A DNA stretch of 64,000 nucleotides from Paraburkholderia franconis (lineage in GTDB: Bacteria > Pseudomonadota > Gammaproteobacteria > Burkholderiales > Burkholderiaceae), in assembly GCF_009362735.1 (NCBI RefSeq), contig NZ_WHNP01000006.1, forward strand, positions 186,001 to 250,000, written 5' to 3'. How positions within the stretch are numbered: the first letter of the stretch is position 1; each line of letters opens with the position of its first letter. The notes below the pieces were generated by a model, which was not told the DNA's origin, did no database searches, and worked only from the letters and a program-made list of their open reading frames with translations. Positions 28,336 through 37,927 of this stretch are shown here, one piece after another. A program made the position numbers and the translations under genes.

Positions 28336-30129
28336 TTATTTGTCTTCGACGCGCAGAATTGCTAGGAAGGCCTCTTGCGGAATCTCGACGGAGCCGACCT
28401 GCTTCATCCGCTTCTTGCCTTCCTTCTGTTTCTCCAACAGCTTCTTCTTACGCGTAATATCGCCGCCATAACACTTGGCAAGAACGTTCTTACGCAGCGC
28501 CTTGATGTTCTCACGCGCGATGATATGCGCGCCGATCGCGGCCTGAATCGCGACGTCGTACATCTGGCGCGGAATGATCTCGCGCATCTTCGCTGCCACT
28601 TCACGGCCGCGGTACTGGCTCTGCGAACGGTGGACGATCACCGACAGCGCATCGACCTTGTCGCCGTTGATCAGCATGTCGACCTTGACGACATCCGACG
28701 CGCGATACTCCTTGAACTCGTAATCCATCGACGCGTAGCCGCGCGACACCGACTTCAGGCGATCGAAGAAGTCGAGCACGATTTCACCCATCGGGATTTC
28801 GTACGTCAACTGAACCTGGCGGCCGTGGTACTGCATGTTCACCTGCAAGCCACGCTTTTGCGTACACAGCGTGATCACCGCGCCGACATAGTCTTGCGGC
28901 ATGTACAGGTTCACGGTGACGATCGGCTCACGCACCTCTTCGATCTTCGACGGGTCGGGCATCTTCGCCGGGTTCTCGACCATCATGATCGTGCCATCGC
29001 GCTGCACGACTTCGTACACCACGGTTGGCGCAGTGGTGATCAGGTCCATGTCGAACTCGCGCTCGAGACGTTCCTGGACGATCTCCATATGCAGCAGACC
29101 GAGAAAGCCACAACGGAAGCCGAAGCCGAGTGCCTGAGACACTTCCGGCTCGTACATCAGCGATGCGTCGTTGAGCTTCAGCTTTTCGAGCGATTCTCGC
29201 AGCGCGTCGTACTGGTTCGCTTCAACGGGATAGAGACCAGCGAACACCTGCGGCTTCACTTCCTTGAAGCCGGGCAGCGGTTCGGGCGCGGCATTCTTGA
29301 CGGTCGTGACGGTATCGCCGACCTTCGCCGCCGTCAGTTCCTTGATACCCGCGATGATGAAGCCCACCTGCCCTGCCGACAGCGATTCGAGATTCTTCGA
29401 CTTCGGCGTGAACACGCCGACATGCTCGACGGGATATTCGGCGCCCGTCGCCATCAGGCGAATGCGGTCCTTCGGACGCAGCGTGCCGTTGACGATACGC
29501 ACCAGCATCACGACGCCGACATAGTTGTCGAACCACGAGTCGATGATGAGCGCCTGCAGCGGTTCGTCCGCGTTGCCCTTCGGCGGTGGCACCTTCGCGA
29601 TCAGCGCTTCCAGCACGTCCTCGACGCCCATGCCCGTCTTTGCGCTGCATGGCGTGGCGTCGGTGGCGTCGATGCCGATCACGTCCTCGATTTCGGCGAT
29701 CGCGTTTTCCGGATTCGCAGCGGGCAAATCGATCTTGTTGAGCACGGGCACCACTTCGACGCCCAGTTCGATTGCCGTGTAGCAGTTCGCGACCGTCTGA
29801 GCCTCGACGCCCTGACTAGCGTCGACGACCAGCAACGCGCCTTCACACGCGGACAGCGAACGGCTGACTTCGTACGAGAAGTCGACGTGCCCCGGCGTGT
29901 CGATCATGTTGAGGTTGTACAGTTTGCCGTCACGCGCGCGGTACGTCAGCGCGGCCGTCTGTGCCTTGATGGTGATGCCGCGCTCGCGCTCGAGATCCAT
30001 CGAGTCGAGAACCTGTGCTTCCATTTCGCGGTCCGACAGACCGCCGCAAATCTGGATGATGCGATCGGCGAGCGTCGACTTGCCATGGTCGATGTGCGCA
30101 ATGATCGAAAAGTTACGAATATGATCCAT
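28336..30129 (-). CDS. lepA: elongation factor 4 (LepA)
   Basis: The 597-residue GTPase binds ribosomes and affects translocation or initiation under stress. G1 [15 protein letters not shown]3 DTPGHVDF and G4 NKID are intact in an EF-G-like GTPase domain, then domains II, III and V and the LepA-specific C-terminal domain with [25 protein letters not shown]. The length is standard (about 599 in E. coli). It lies just ahead of lepB and 187 bases beyond a small thioredoxin-fold gene. Confidence 0.98.
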   Translation of the reverse strand: MDHIRNFSIIAHIDHGKSTLADRIIQICGGLSDREMEAQVLDSMDLERERGITIKAQTAALTYRARDGKLYNLNMIDTPGHVDFSYEVSRSLSACEGALLVVDASQGVEAQTVANCYTAIELGVEVVPVLNKIDLPAANPENAIAEIEDVIGIDATDATPCSAKTGMGVEDVLEALIAKVPPPKGNADEPLQALIIDSWFDNYVGVVMLVRIVNGTLRPKDRIRLMATGAEYPVEHVGVFTPKSKNLESLSAGQVGFIIAGIKELTAAKVGDTVTTVKNAAPEPLPGFKEVKPQVFAGLYPVEANQYDALRESLEKLKLNDASLMYEPEVSQALGFGFRCGFLGLLHMEIVQERLEREFDMDLITTAPTVVYEVVQRDGTIMMVENPAKMPDPSKIEEVREPIVTVNLYMPQDYVGAVITLCTQKRGLQVNMQYHGRQVQLTYEIPMGEIVLDFFDRLKSVSRGYASMDYEFKEYRASDVVKVDMLINGDKVDALSVIVHRSQSQYRGREVAAKMREIIPRQMYDVAIQAAIGAHIIARENIKALRKNVLAKCYGGDITRKKKLLEKQKEGKKRMKQVGSVEIPQEAFLAILRVEDK

Positions 30130-30316
30130 TCAGTGCCGATCAAGCGAAAAAGGCGCGCTCGGACGATTGCGGAGCACGCCTTGTAAGTAGGTGAAAAACC
30201 TGTCTATTTTAGCCGAAAAGGGGGTCGACGGGCGCGTCTTGCGGTCGGCGGGAATCATTCGTGCTCTCTGGCCGACTGTCACGGCCTCATCTGCCGGCCG
30301 CTCGCAGCGACCCCGT

Positions 30317-30574
30317 TCAGCATGCCGGCGTAGCGCGATGACCCGCTAGCGCCGCGCGCACCCGCGGTTCGTCGAGGTGGTAGCGACACAACTCGACGCC
30401 CTCATGAACCAGCACGGGCACCCAGTCGTTGTAACGCGCTTCCAGCGACGGATCGGCGTCGATGTCGATTACTTCGACCTGCGCGCCGAACTCGGCCAGC
30501 AACGGCTCGAGCGCCGCGCGCATGTCGTCGCAGAGGTGGCACCACGCGCGTCCGTAAAGCGTCAGCGATACCAC
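30317..30574 (-). CDS. small glutaredoxin-like (DUF836) protein
   Basis: The 85-residue protein has a thioredoxin fold beginning with a strand, then WCHLCDDM, a CxxC redox motif, and the typical cis-Pro region DWVPVLVHEG. It is likely a cytosolic disulfide reductase or glutaredoxin-like partner. The substrate is unknown. It starts five bases after the mucD stop, so the two are probably translated from one message and the link to the envelope stress operon may have meaning, but this is inference. Confidence 0.85.
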   Translation of the reverse strand: MVSLTLYGRAWCHLCDDMRAALEPLLAEFGAQVEVIDIDADPSLEARYNDWVPVLVHEGVELCRYHLDEPRVRAALAGHRATPAC

Positions 30575-30579
30575 GTCGA

Positions 30580-32088
30580 TTACTTCGCCGCGCGCGGGCG
30601 AATCGGCACGAATTGCGTGTTGTCGCCGCGGCGGACCAGCAGCGCGACCATCTTCGACGAATCGAGATGAGAGGTCACTTCTTCGAACTGCTTCGCGCTC
30701 GTGATGTCCGTGTCGCCGATGCGCAGGATGAGATCGCCACGCTGCAACCCGACGCGCGCTGCCGGACCGTCGACGGCGTCAACCTGCACGCCGTTGCGCA
30801 GCTTGAGCGACTTCAACTGGTCGGCGGGAATGTCGCTGACGGCAACGCCCAGCGCATTCGACGCGCGCGGCTTCGGCGTGGGCGGCTTCTTTTGCTCGGC
30901 CTTCGCGGTCTTGTCCGGCTGCATTTCGGCGACCGTCACGGGCACTTCACGCGTCTGGCCCTTGCGCCAAACCGTGATCGTCGCCTTCGTGCCCGGCTTG
31001 GTGTCGCCGACCATGCGCGGCAGGTCCGTCGCGGTGTCGACGTTATGGCCGTTGAACTTCAGGATGATGTCGCCCGGCTGCACGCCGGCCTTGTCGGCGG
31101 GACCGCCCGGCTCGACGCTGCTGACGAGCGCGCCCTGCGCTTTCGGCAGACCGAGCGAATCGGCTACGTCCTTCGTCACTTCACCGATCGCGACGGCAAT
31201 ACGTCCGCGCACGACCTTGCCCGAGGTCTTCAACTGATCGGCCACGCGCATCGCTTCGTCGATCGGAATCGCGAACGAAATGCCCATGAAGCCGCCCGTG
31301 CGGCTGTAGATCTGCGAGTTGATGCCGATCACTTCGCCTTGCATGTTGATCAGCGGACCGCCCGAATTGCCCGGGTTCACGGCCACGTCCGTCTGGATGA
31401 ACGGTAGATAGTCACCCGTGTCGCGGCCCTTTGCGCTGACAATGCCCGCCGTCACCGTGTTTTCGAGGCCGAACGGCGAGCCGATCGCGACAACCCATTC
31501 GCCGACGCGCACCTTGTTCGAATCGCCGATTGGCACCGTCGGCAGATTCGCCGCGTTGATCTTCACGACGGCTACGTCCGTGCGGTCATCGACGCCGATC
31601 AGCTTCGCCTTGAATTCGCGCTTGTCGGTGAGCGTCACGTAGATCGTGTCGGCGTCGTCGATCACGTGCGCATTCGTCATGACGTAGCCATCCTGCGACA
31701 GGATGAAGCCCGAGCCGACGCCGCTGTTCTGCTCGGTGTCGCCGCCGCCATCCGGCGACTGGTCCTGATCGTTGTTGCCTCCTCGCGGAGAATTCGGCGA
31801 ATTCGGCGTGCCCGGCGATTGCGGCGAGTTCGGCATCGGAATGCCGAAGAAACGCCGGAAGAACTCCGACATGTCGCCGTCGTCCATGCCGGGCGGCAAG
31901 CCGCGCGCCGAACTGGTGACCTTCGCCGTCGTGCGGATGTTGACGACGGCAGGCCCGACCTTGTCGACCAGATCGGTGAAATCGGGCAGATTGGCAGCAG
32001 GTGCCGCCGACGCCGTGTGCGGCATGAACGGCAGACAAGCCACCAGCACTGCGGCCGCGAAGAATTTGCGCACCGAAAGAGTCGTCAT
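30580..32088 (-). CDS. mucD: periplasmic serine endoprotease DegP/DegQ type (MucD)
   Basis: The 502-residue HtrA-family protease degrades or refolds misfolded envelope proteins. It has a signal peptide (1-28, ending in ASA), then a trypsin-like domain with histidine in VMTNAHVID, aspartate in DDRTDVAVVKI and serine in GNSGGPLINM, and two PDZ domains. A Gly/Asn/Pro-rich linker at about 75-115 holds several NSPNSP-type repeats. It follows rseB after 19 bases, the usual position of mucD in the rpoE operon, where it limits the stress signal. Confidence 0.96.
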   Translation of the reverse strand: MTTLSVRKFFAAAVLVACLPFMPHTASAAPAANLPDFTDLVDKVGPAVVNIRTTAKVTSSARGLPPGMDDGDMSEFFRRFFGIPMPNSPQSPGTPNSPNSPRGGNNDQDQSPDGGGDTEQNSGVGSGFILSQDGYVMTNAHVIDDADTIYVTLTDKREFKAKLIGVDDRTDVAVVKINAANLPTVPIGDSNKVRVGEWVVAIGSPFGLENTVTAGIVSAKGRDTGDYLPFIQTDVAVNPGNSGGPLINMQGEVIGINSQIYSRTGGFMGISFAIPIDEAMRVADQLKTSGKVVRGRIAVAIGEVTKDVADSLGLPKAQGALVSSVEPGGPADKAGVQPGDIILKFNGHNVDTATDLPRMVGDTKPGTKATITVWRKGQTREVPVTVAEMQPDKTAKAEQKKPPTPKPRASNALGVAVSDIPADQLKSLKLRNGVQVDAVDGPAARVGLQRGDLILRIGDTDITSAKQFEEVTSHLDSSKMVALLVRRGDNTQFVPIRPRAAK

Positions 32089-32107
32089 GTCGTAGCGAAC
32101 CGAAGGA

Positions 32108-33148
32108 TTACCGGGAAGGCTTGTATTCTATGGCAGCCGCAAATTGCTGCAACGTGGCCTGAGGCACTTCCCCAAGCAATGTGATCCAGAAATCGCCGCG
32201 CCGCTTGACCAGCACGTGCGTTGCGCCGCTGTTTCCCGCCCCTTCCTTGCGTGTGCTTTTTTCGACCGGCTCGACGAAGATCGACAGCGCCGCGAGGCCA
32301 TCCGAGAACACCATCTGATCGACGGGAATAGGCGGATTGGACGGATCGGCCGCTGCCATCGGCCGGCGCAGTTCGCGGATCTTGTGGAAGCCCGCGACGG
32401 GCGGCGCGACCTGCCAGCCCTGCGCTTCCATATCGACGGGCTCGACGGGCGGCCGCACGACGGTCCAGCCGGCCGTGTTCTTGATGCCGCTCGCGATGGG
32501 CCCCTTGTCGGCGGGAACGCCGATGCGAATCTGCGAAAACGACATCTGTTCGAGCACCTGACCACTCGGATCGAGCGTCTGCGCGCGCAGCAGCAAGCCT
32601 GTCTTCGTGTCGGCCCACAGCTTGTAGGCGAAGCGGTTGGCATCCTTCGGATCGAGTTCGATCACCTGGCTGTCGACACCGGCGACGCGGTCCGTGCCCA
32701 GCATCTTCGGGTCATAGACGGTCAGTACCTGATCGCCACTTGCCGACAGGAGCGCCGGGAACGAATCCTTGTTCTGCCGCTTTTCGACGACGCACAGATG
32801 ACGCTCGGGCACGAACGTATACAGCTCGTCGTTGTGACGCAGCATCTTGCGAGGCTTGCCGTCGAGGCTTTCGAGCGATTCGAACTCGCCATCGCTGCGC
32901 GTCGTGTAGTGCGAAATGCGCGAGGACTGGACGAAATTGCCGCGCTGATAAACGAATGCGCCTTCGTAGTTCTGCTGCTGGGCAGCCTGATGGATCCGGT
33001 TCAGCAGTTCCGCCGCGCTGTGCCGGGCAGCGGAATCATCCGTTTGCGCAAAGGTGCGCGACGTTGCGGACAACATCACGGCTGCACAGAACAGGAATGC
33101 CGGCAGCCGCCTCAAGATAGTCGTTTTTTTCAACCGCAGACTCTGCAT
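32108..33148 (-). CDS. rseB: sigma-E regulatory periplasmic protein (RseB/MucB)
   Basis: The 346-residue periplasmic protein binds the periplasmic part of RseA and shields it from proteolysis until lipopolysaccharide or mislocalised proteins displace it. It has a signal peptide ending near FAQTDDSA, and the two-domain MucB/RseB shape can be seen from the segments FVYQRGNFVQSSRISHYT and LDPSGQVLEQMSFSQIRIGVP. It starts four bases before the stop of rseA and is followed at 19 bases by mucD. Confidence 0.94.
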   Translation of the reverse strand: MQSLRLKKTTILRRLPAFLFCAAVMLSATSRTFAQTDDSAARHSAAELLNRIHQAAQQQNYEGAFVYQRGNFVQSSRISHYTTRSDGEFESLESLDGKPRKMLRHNDELYTFVPERHLCVVEKRQNKDSFPALLSASGDQVLTVYDPKMLGTDRVAGVDSQVIELDPKDANRFAYKLWADTKTGLLLRAQTLDPSGQVLEQMSFSQIRIGVPADKGPIASGIKNTAGWTVVRPPVEPVDMEAQGWQVAPPVAGFHKIRELRRPMAAADPSNPPIPVDQMVFSDGLAALSIFVEPVEKSTRKEGAGNSGATHVLVKRRGDFWITLLGEVPQATLQQFAAAIEYKPSR

Positions 33149-33152
33149 CAGA

Positions 33153-33809
33153 CTATTGGCCCTGCGTCGTCAGGGAGGCCGCGCGGAGCAACGGCATCGA
33201 GCCCGACACGACAGGCTGCAGGCCGAACTGCTGATGCGCTTCCAGATACTGATCGAGGTTGGCGTCACGGATGATGTTGCCGTCCTGGACGTTTGCCTGC
33301 GCCGTGGTCGCGGCCGGCATCGAGGCCATCGCCACGCGCTGCATCGAGTCCGAACGCGGCGCGACCGATGCGACCTGCGTGACGCCGGAGCCCGCCGTGT
33401 TCATGCCCTGCAATTGCGGCATCACGATCCACGTGAGCGTGGCGGCAGCCGCGGCGACGGCAAAAGCCGGAATCACGCGCCGACGCAACGATAACAAGCG
33501 GCGCGCGACCGGGATCGAAGCAGGCGCCAGCACGTGAGCCTCACTTTCGAAGCGGGCTGCGAAACCGCTCATGAACGCGCTGCTTGCGGCCGGACTGACA
33601 GCCAGATCGTCGGAACGCAGCGCGTCGCCGATCAGGTGATAGCACGACCATGTCGCACGGCCTTCATGGTCCAGTGCGGCAAGAATTGTGTTCGGATGCT
33701 CGCCGTCGATCATTTCCCCGTCGACGAAAGCAGACAGACGCTCGCGATGCGAGCTTGCTTGCGCATTTGTTTGCATTGGCATCGAACCAGACCCCATGAT
33801 GCTCCCCAT
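33153..33809 (-). CDS. rseA: anti-sigma-E factor (RseA/MucA)
   Basis: The 218-residue anti-sigma factor holds RpoE inactive. The N-terminal cytoplasmic part has the family segment RERLSAFVDGEM and WSCYHLIGDALRSDD. A single membrane segment lies near 118-135 (VIPAFAVAAAAATLTWIV), followed by a periplasmic tail. The ATG at 33807-33809 fits the family; a longer frame to 33890 has no resemblance. It is 87 bases after rpoE and four bases before rseB, so expression is coupled in an operon regulated by the sigma factor itself. Confidence 0.9.
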   Translation of the reverse strand: MGSIMGSGSMPMQTNAQASSHRERLSAFVDGEMIDGEHPNTILAALDHEGRATWSCYHLIGDALRSDDLAVSPAASSAFMSGFAARFESEAHVLAPASIPVARRLLSLRRRVIPAFAVAAAAATLTWIVMPQLQGMNTAGSGVTQVASVAPRSDSMQRVAMASMPAATTAQANVQDGNIIRDANLDQYLEAHQQFGLQPVVSGSMPLLRAASLTTQGQ

Positions 33810-33896
33810 CTTTACAGACACCCCGTAGTGACACCACTTAACCCAGATACTGCGCCGCTGTCCGCGAGGCCCGCTAGCCGCTGTGTTCAACAGCCG

Positions 33897-34496
33897 TTAC
33901 CAGCGCTTGCCCTCGGGTGTGTCAAGCAGCGGACGCAATTTTGCCGCAATGGCTTCGCGAGCGCGGAAAATTCTCGACCTGACGGTGCCGATCGGGCACC
34001 CCATCATTTCAGCGATTTCCTCGTAGCTCAGACCTTCAATTTCACGAAGAGTTATGGCGGTGCGCAACTCTTCCGGTAAAACCGCCATCGCAGCATTGAC
34101 CGTCTCTGCGATCTGTTTGCTCATCAACATCGACTCGGGCGTGTTGATATCCCTTAGTTGGTCAGCATCGGAGAAAGTTTCAGCCTCTTCAGCGTCCGCT
34201 TCGGTCGAAGTGGGCGCGCGCCGGCCCTGGGTCGCAAGGTAATTCTTGGCCGTATTGACGGCAATCCGGTACAACCACGTATAGAACGCGGACTCGCCGC
34301 GGAATTGGGGCAGCGCCCGGTATGCCTTGATGAAGGCATCCTGGGCCACGTCCTCGACCTCGGCGGGATCCCGCACGAGGCGCGAGATCAGCCGGATGAT
34401 CTTGCGGTGGTACTTCGAGACCAGAAGCTCGAACGCGGCCTTGTCGCCATTCTGGACGCGTTCAACCAGCACCTGATCTATTTCTTTTTCGCTCAC
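33897..34496 (-). CDS. rpoE: extracytoplasmic-function sigma factor RpoE
   Basis: The 199-residue ECF sigma factor directs genes for envelope repair. Region 2 includes DPAEVEDVAQDAFIKAYRALPQFRGESAFYTWLYRIAVNTAKNYL and region 4 shows LREIEGLSYEEIAEMMGCPIGTVRSRIFRAREAI, which binds the -35 element. The start is a GTG at 34494-34496. The anti-sigma gene rseA follows. The upstream region holds a phased GTTAC/GTAAC array (34564-34595) and a TACAAT hexamer, so promoter control is likely to be more than simple autoregulation. Confidence 0.97.
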   Translation of the reverse strand: MSEKEIDQVLVERVQNGDKAAFELLVSKYHRKIIRLISRLVRDPAEVEDVAQDAFIKAYRALPQFRGESAFYTWLYRIAVNTAKNYLATQGRRAPTSTEADAEEAETFSDADQLRDINTPESMLMSKQIAETVNAAMAVLPEELRTAITLREIEGLSYEEIAEMMGCPIGTVRSRIFRAREAIAAKLRPLLDTPEGKRW

Positions 34497-34563
34497 CTGA
34501 TAAATCCGTTAACTTTTGCGCGTGTGGCGGGGCACCATTGTAGCTTCCCCTTCAAGATGGCAA

Positions 34564-34595
34564 GTTACACGCGTAACAGCGGTTACAGTCTTTAC
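34564..34595. promoter_or_regulatory. phased array of GTTAC/GTAAC half-sites upstream of rpoE
   Basis: On the plus strand GTTAC (34564-34568), GTAAC (34573-34577), GTTAC (34582-34586) and TTTAC (34591-34595) occur at an exact 9-base period with alternating orientation, forming overlapping inverted repeats with 4-base centres. It lies about 70-100 bases upstream of the rpoE start. This layout suggests cooperative binding by a dimeric regulator. The regulator is unknown. Confidence 0.5.
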
Positions 34596-34627
34596 AGTCA
34601 AGGCGCGGGGCCCCGATGACGGGCTTC

Positions 34628-35128
34628 TCAGACGTGCGCGCAGCGCCTCGCGAGCACGGCAAGCTCGCGAAAAAAGTCGGGATCGAGCATGTCGGCTGCA
34701 ATCAGAAGCCGATGTAATTTGCCGCCCTCGTCTTCCAGTGACAGCATCAGAAGACAGTCGCTCCATTGGCTGCATCCAACGATCCGGCCCTGAGCGCGCA
34801 ATGTTCCCATCCGGCTCCAGACCGATACTCCATCCGGCCCGATTTTAAATGCGCGCGGCTCGTTGCGCGCATGACGGACGGTTGCGAGCGCGAGAATGGC
34901 GAAAACAGCCGTACCCGTCATCGCAGCCCGGACGACGCCGAAACGGGGCGCGACAGTCGCCCAGACGGCGGCAACGGAGACGACGATGAACAGCGCCGTC
35001 GCCAGATACAACGCGGCGGACCGCCGCAGCGCGACACGCTGCGAGGGTCCGCCGTTCGGTGCGAGACGAGAAGCGTCCGCTGCGGGAGCATTTGCCGGAC
35101 GAACCGGCGACGACGATGTTGCCGTCAA
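34628..35128 (-). CDS. small two-helix membrane protein, possibly YgfX-like
   Basis: The 166-residue product has an unstructured N terminus rich in Ala, Ser and Pro, then two membrane segments (about 38-58 and 63-82) and a C-terminal cytoplasmic part with IGPDGVSVWSRMGTLRAQGRIVGCSQWSD. The arrangement recalls the YgfX/CptA family (two helices plus a strand-rich domain), but I cannot confirm it. The start is four bases before the fabF stop, so it is transcribed together with fabF. The segment between it and rpoE carries the half-site array. Confidence 0.65.
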   Translation of the reverse strand: MTATSSSPVRPANAPAADASRLAPNGGPSQRVALRRSAALYLATALFIVVSVAAVWATVAPRFGVVRAAMTGTAVFAILALATVRHARNEPRAFKIGPDGVSVWSRMGTLRAQGRIVGCSQWSDCLLMLSLEDEGGKLHRLLIAADMLDPDFFRELAVLARRCAHV

Positions 35129-35132
35129 ACGC

Positions 35133-36371
35133 TCAGGCGCGCTTGAAAACCAGCGTGCCGTTCGTGCCGCCGAACCCGAACGAGTTCTTCAGCGCGACGT
35201 CGATCTTCATCTCCCGCGCCGTGTTCGCGCAGTAGTCGAGATCGCATTCCGGGTCCTGGTTGAAGATGTTGACGGTCGGCGGCGACACCTGATGATGCAC
35301 GGCCAGCACTGTGAACACCGATTCCAGACCGCCAGCGCCACCGAGCAGGTGACCCGTCATCGACTTGGTCGAGTTCACGACGACGCTCTTCGCGTGATCG
35401 CCGAATGCGCGCTTGATGCCCGTGGTTTCCGCGAGGTCGCCCAGTGGCGTCGACGTGCCGTGCGCGTTCAGGTAGTTCACCGAATCGGGGTTCACGCCGG
35501 CGTTCTTCATCGCCGCGATCATGCAGCGGCGCGCGCCGTCGCCGTCTTCGAGCGGTGCGGTCATGTGGTACGCGTCGCCGCTCATGCCGTAGCCGCTGAC
35601 TTCCGCGTAAATCTTCGCGCCACGCACCTTCGCATGCTCGTATTCCTCGAGCACCATGACGCCCGCGCCCTCGCCGAGTACGAAGCCGTCGCGGTCCTTA
35701 TCCCACGGACGGCTGGCCGTCGCCGGATCGTCGTTACGCTGCGACAGTGCGCGCGCCGCCGCGAAGCCGCCGATACCGAGAGGCGACACCGTCGATTCCG
35801 CGCCGCCCGCGATCATCACGTCGGCATCGCCGTATTCGATCAGGCGCGACGCCTCGCCGATGCAGTGCAGACCCGTCGTGCAAGCCGTCACCATCGCCAG
35901 GTTCGGGCCCTTCAGGCCGTATTTGATCGACAGATGGCCCGAAATCATGTTGATGATCGACGCGGGCACGAAGAACGGCGAAATGCGGCGCGGGCCACGG
36001 TTCAGCAGTTCCGTCTGCGTGACTTCGATCATCGGCAGGCCGCCGATGCCCGAGCCGACCACGACGCCGACGCGCTCCGAATTGACTTCGGTGATCTCGA
36101 GGCCGCTATCCTGCATCGCCTGGATGCCGGCCGCCACGCCGTAATGGATGAACGTATCCATATGGCGCGCTTCCTTGCCGGGAATGTAGTCCTCGACATT
36201 GAAGCCCTTCACTTCGCCGGCGAAGCGGGTGGAGAAGTTCGACGCGTCGAACTTCGTGATGTTGGCGATGCCGGACTTGCCTGCGACCAGATTGGCCCAG
36301 CCGTCGGCAACATTATTGCCAACAGGCGAAATAAGCCCCAGGCCTGTAACAACAACACGACGACGGCTCAC
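35133..36371 (-). CDS. fabF: 3-oxoacyl-ACP synthase II (FabF)
   Basis: The 412-residue condensing enzyme extends acyl-ACP with malonyl-ACP. The catalytic cysteine lies in [12 protein letters not shown], with histidines in [11 protein letters not shown] and [16 protein letters not shown]. The family start [17 protein letters not shown] is used with a GTG at 36369-36371, preceded by AAGGGG. It follows acpP after a 351-base spacer that holds competing hairpins. Its product also sets the balance of unsaturated fatty acids in many proteobacteria. Confidence 0.97.
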   Translation of the reverse strand: MSRRRVVVTGLGLISPVGNNVADGWANLVAGKSGIANITKFDASNFSTRFAGEVKGFNVEDYIPGKEARHMDTFIHYGVAAGIQAMQDSGLEITEVNSERVGVVVGSGIGGLPMIEVTQTELLNRGPRRISPFFVPASIINMISGHLSIKYGLKGPNLAMVTACTTGLHCIGEASRLIEYGDADVMIAGGAESTVSPLGIGGFAAARALSQRNDDPATASRPWDKDRDGFVLGEGAGVMVLEEYEHAKVRGAKIYAEVSGYGMSGDAYHMTAPLEDGDGARRCMIAAMKNAGVNPDSVNYLNAHGTSTPLGDLAETTGIKRAFGDHAKSVVVNSTKSMTGHLLGGAGGLESVFTVLAVHHQVSPPTVNIFNQDPECDLDYCANTAREMKIDVALKNSFGFGGTNGTLVFKRA

Positions 36372-36722
36372 GGTAACCCCTTTTCCATAGATGACAAAAC
36401 AAAAGCCACGGTCGCCACAGGAAAGCGCCCTGTGAGTCCTGTGGCTGTTAACCTGACGAACGCTGACCTGCGCGCTGACGAATACGCTGACCGATACAGT
36501 GGCGCGAGCACCAGAAACTGCATCAGTAAGCGCAATGACGAAAGAGCCGACCGTCGCTGCATCGGCCAGTGCGCCTTGGACGGCGCCGTCGGGCTAGCGC
36601 GCATGCGCATGGATGTCGGCGCCTGCCCTGCTTGCGCCGCCCCGCGGCGCGACAGGGCGTCCGCTACGGCGGGCGCTGCGACGTTCGCAGCAGCCGAGGC
36701 AACCAGGCGGGCGCGAATGACC
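36372..36722. other. 351-base spacer between acpP and fabF
   Basis: No gene is seen. On the transcribed strand about 45-75 bases before fabF, GCCACAGG and CCTGTGGC can form an 8-bp hairpin, while the inner CACAGG/CCTGTG pair is an alternative 6-bp hairpin, so the two exclude each other. The remainder is GC-rich without further marked features. Confidence 0.5.
36414..36445 (-). promoter_or_regulatory. competing hairpins in the fabF leader
   Basis: The left arm GCCACAGG (36414-36421) can pair fully with CCTGTGGC (36438-36445), or its CACAGG part with CCTGTG (36429-36434). The two structures share bases and cannot coexist. The nearest arm lies 43 bases from the GTG of fabF, a suitable place for attenuation or control of translation. 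Confidence 0.4.
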
Positions 36723-36962
36723 TTAGGCCTTGACGTTAGCGCGAGCGTAGTCGATCGCCTGCTGAACCGTCGTGATCTTCTCGGCTTCTTCATCCGGAAT
36801 TTCCATGCCGAATTCGTCTTCGAGAGCCATCACCAGTTCAACCGTGTCGAGCGAGTCAGCGCCGAGGTCGTTCACGAACGATGCTTCGTTCTTGATTTCC
36901 GCTTCGGCAACGCCGAGTTGCTCTGCAACGATCTTCTTGACGCGCTGTTCGATATTGTCCAT
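36723..36962 (-). CDS. acpP: acyl carrier protein
   Basis: The 79-residue acidic four-helix protein carries acyl chains during fatty acid synthesis. The phosphopantetheine site is serine in [20 protein letters not shown]. The N terminus [23 protein letters not shown] is typical. It lies between fabG and fabF, has GGAGGG before the ATG and is modified by AcpS (22.7-23.1 kb). Confidence 0.98.
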
Positions 36963-37110
36963 TACCCCTCCAAGGGAAAAAAGTTCATAAATACAGGTGC
37001 GCGCATTTTATCAGGTTTGCATCTGTAGAAAAGCGACGCACAAGGTTGCTGTAAAGCCGTCCTATTGGCGCTTTGAATTGCATCAAGGCGCGGATAGTAA
37101 CCGAATTTGA

Positions 37111-37863
37111 TTACGACATATACATGCCGCCGTTCACGTGCAACGTCGTGCCGGTGATATAACCGGCCTGCGGCGATGCAAGGAACGCCACGGCGTGTGC
37201 GATGTCTTCCGGGCTGCCGAGACGGCCGAGCGGAATCTGCGCCTTCAGTGCCGTCTGCTGCTCTTCGGGGAGCGTCTTCGTCATGTCGGTATCGATGAAG
37301 CCCGGCGCGACGCAGTTCACGGTGATGCCGCGGCTGCCAATTTCACGTGCAAGCGCACGCGTCATGCCCGCGACGCCCGCCTTCGCGGCCGCGTAGTTCG
37401 CCTGACCGGGATTGCCCGCCGAGCCGACCACCGACGTGATGTTGATGATCCGGCCGCCACGCGCTTTCATCATCGGGCGCAAGACGGCGCGCGACAGACG
37501 GAACACGGACTTGAGGTTCGTGTCGATCACGGCGTCCCAGTCTTCGTCCTTCATGCGCATCGCGAGCTGGTCTTGCGTGATGCCCGCATTGTTCACCAGC
37601 ACGTTGAGCGCGCCGAATTCCTTCACAGTGCCTTCGATCAGCGCTTCCGCCGCTGCCGCATCGTTCACGTTCAGCACGGCGCCGCGGCCGTTCAGACCTT
37701 CGGCCTTGAACGCTTCCGTGATCGCATTCGCGCCGCTTTCGCTCGTTGCCGTACCGATCACCGTCGCGCCCTGGCGCGCGAGTTCGATGGCGATTGCACG
37801 GCCGATGCCACGCGAAGCGCCCGTCACGATCGCGATCTGTTTATCGAGAGTCTTTTCCATCAT
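37111..37863 (-). CDS. fabG: 3-oxoacyl-ACP reductase (FabG)
   Basis: The 250-residue short-chain dehydrogenase uses NADPH to reduce 3-oxoacyl-ACP. The Rossmann motif TGASRGIGRAIA (15-26), NNAG, catalytic serine in SVVGSAGN and the YAAAK motif are present. It ends with the usual GG-TTLHVNGGMYMS. It is preceded by fabD (64 bases) and followed by acpP at 148 bases, in the fatty acid cluster. Confidence 0.97.
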   Translation of the reverse strand: MMEKTLDKQIAIVTGASRGIGRAIAIELARQGATVIGTATSESGANAITEAFKAEGLNGRGAVLNVNDAAAAEALIEGTVKEFGALNVLVNNAGITQDQLAMRMKDEDWDAVIDTNLKSVFRLSRAVLRPMMKARGGRIINITSVVGSAGNPGQANYAAAKAGVAGMTRALAREIGSRGITVNCVAPGFIDTDMTKTLPEEQQTALKAQIPLGRLGSPEDIAHAVAFLASPQAGYITGTTLHVNGGMYMS

Positions 37864-37927
37864 TGAATTCCGCAGTGTCCTGCAAATGCAGAGCTATTTG
37901 ATTCGTTGCCGCCTCGCAAGGCGACGT

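Noticed and set aside
28375-30186. 603-codon plus-strand frame opposite lepA
   Set aside because: Same cause. The product is rich in His, Arg and Asp without a domain, and lepA on the other strand is complete.
34896-37028. 710-codon plus-strand frame across fabF and acpP
   Set aside because: It runs antisense through two firmly identified genes and their spacer and has no recognisable domain.
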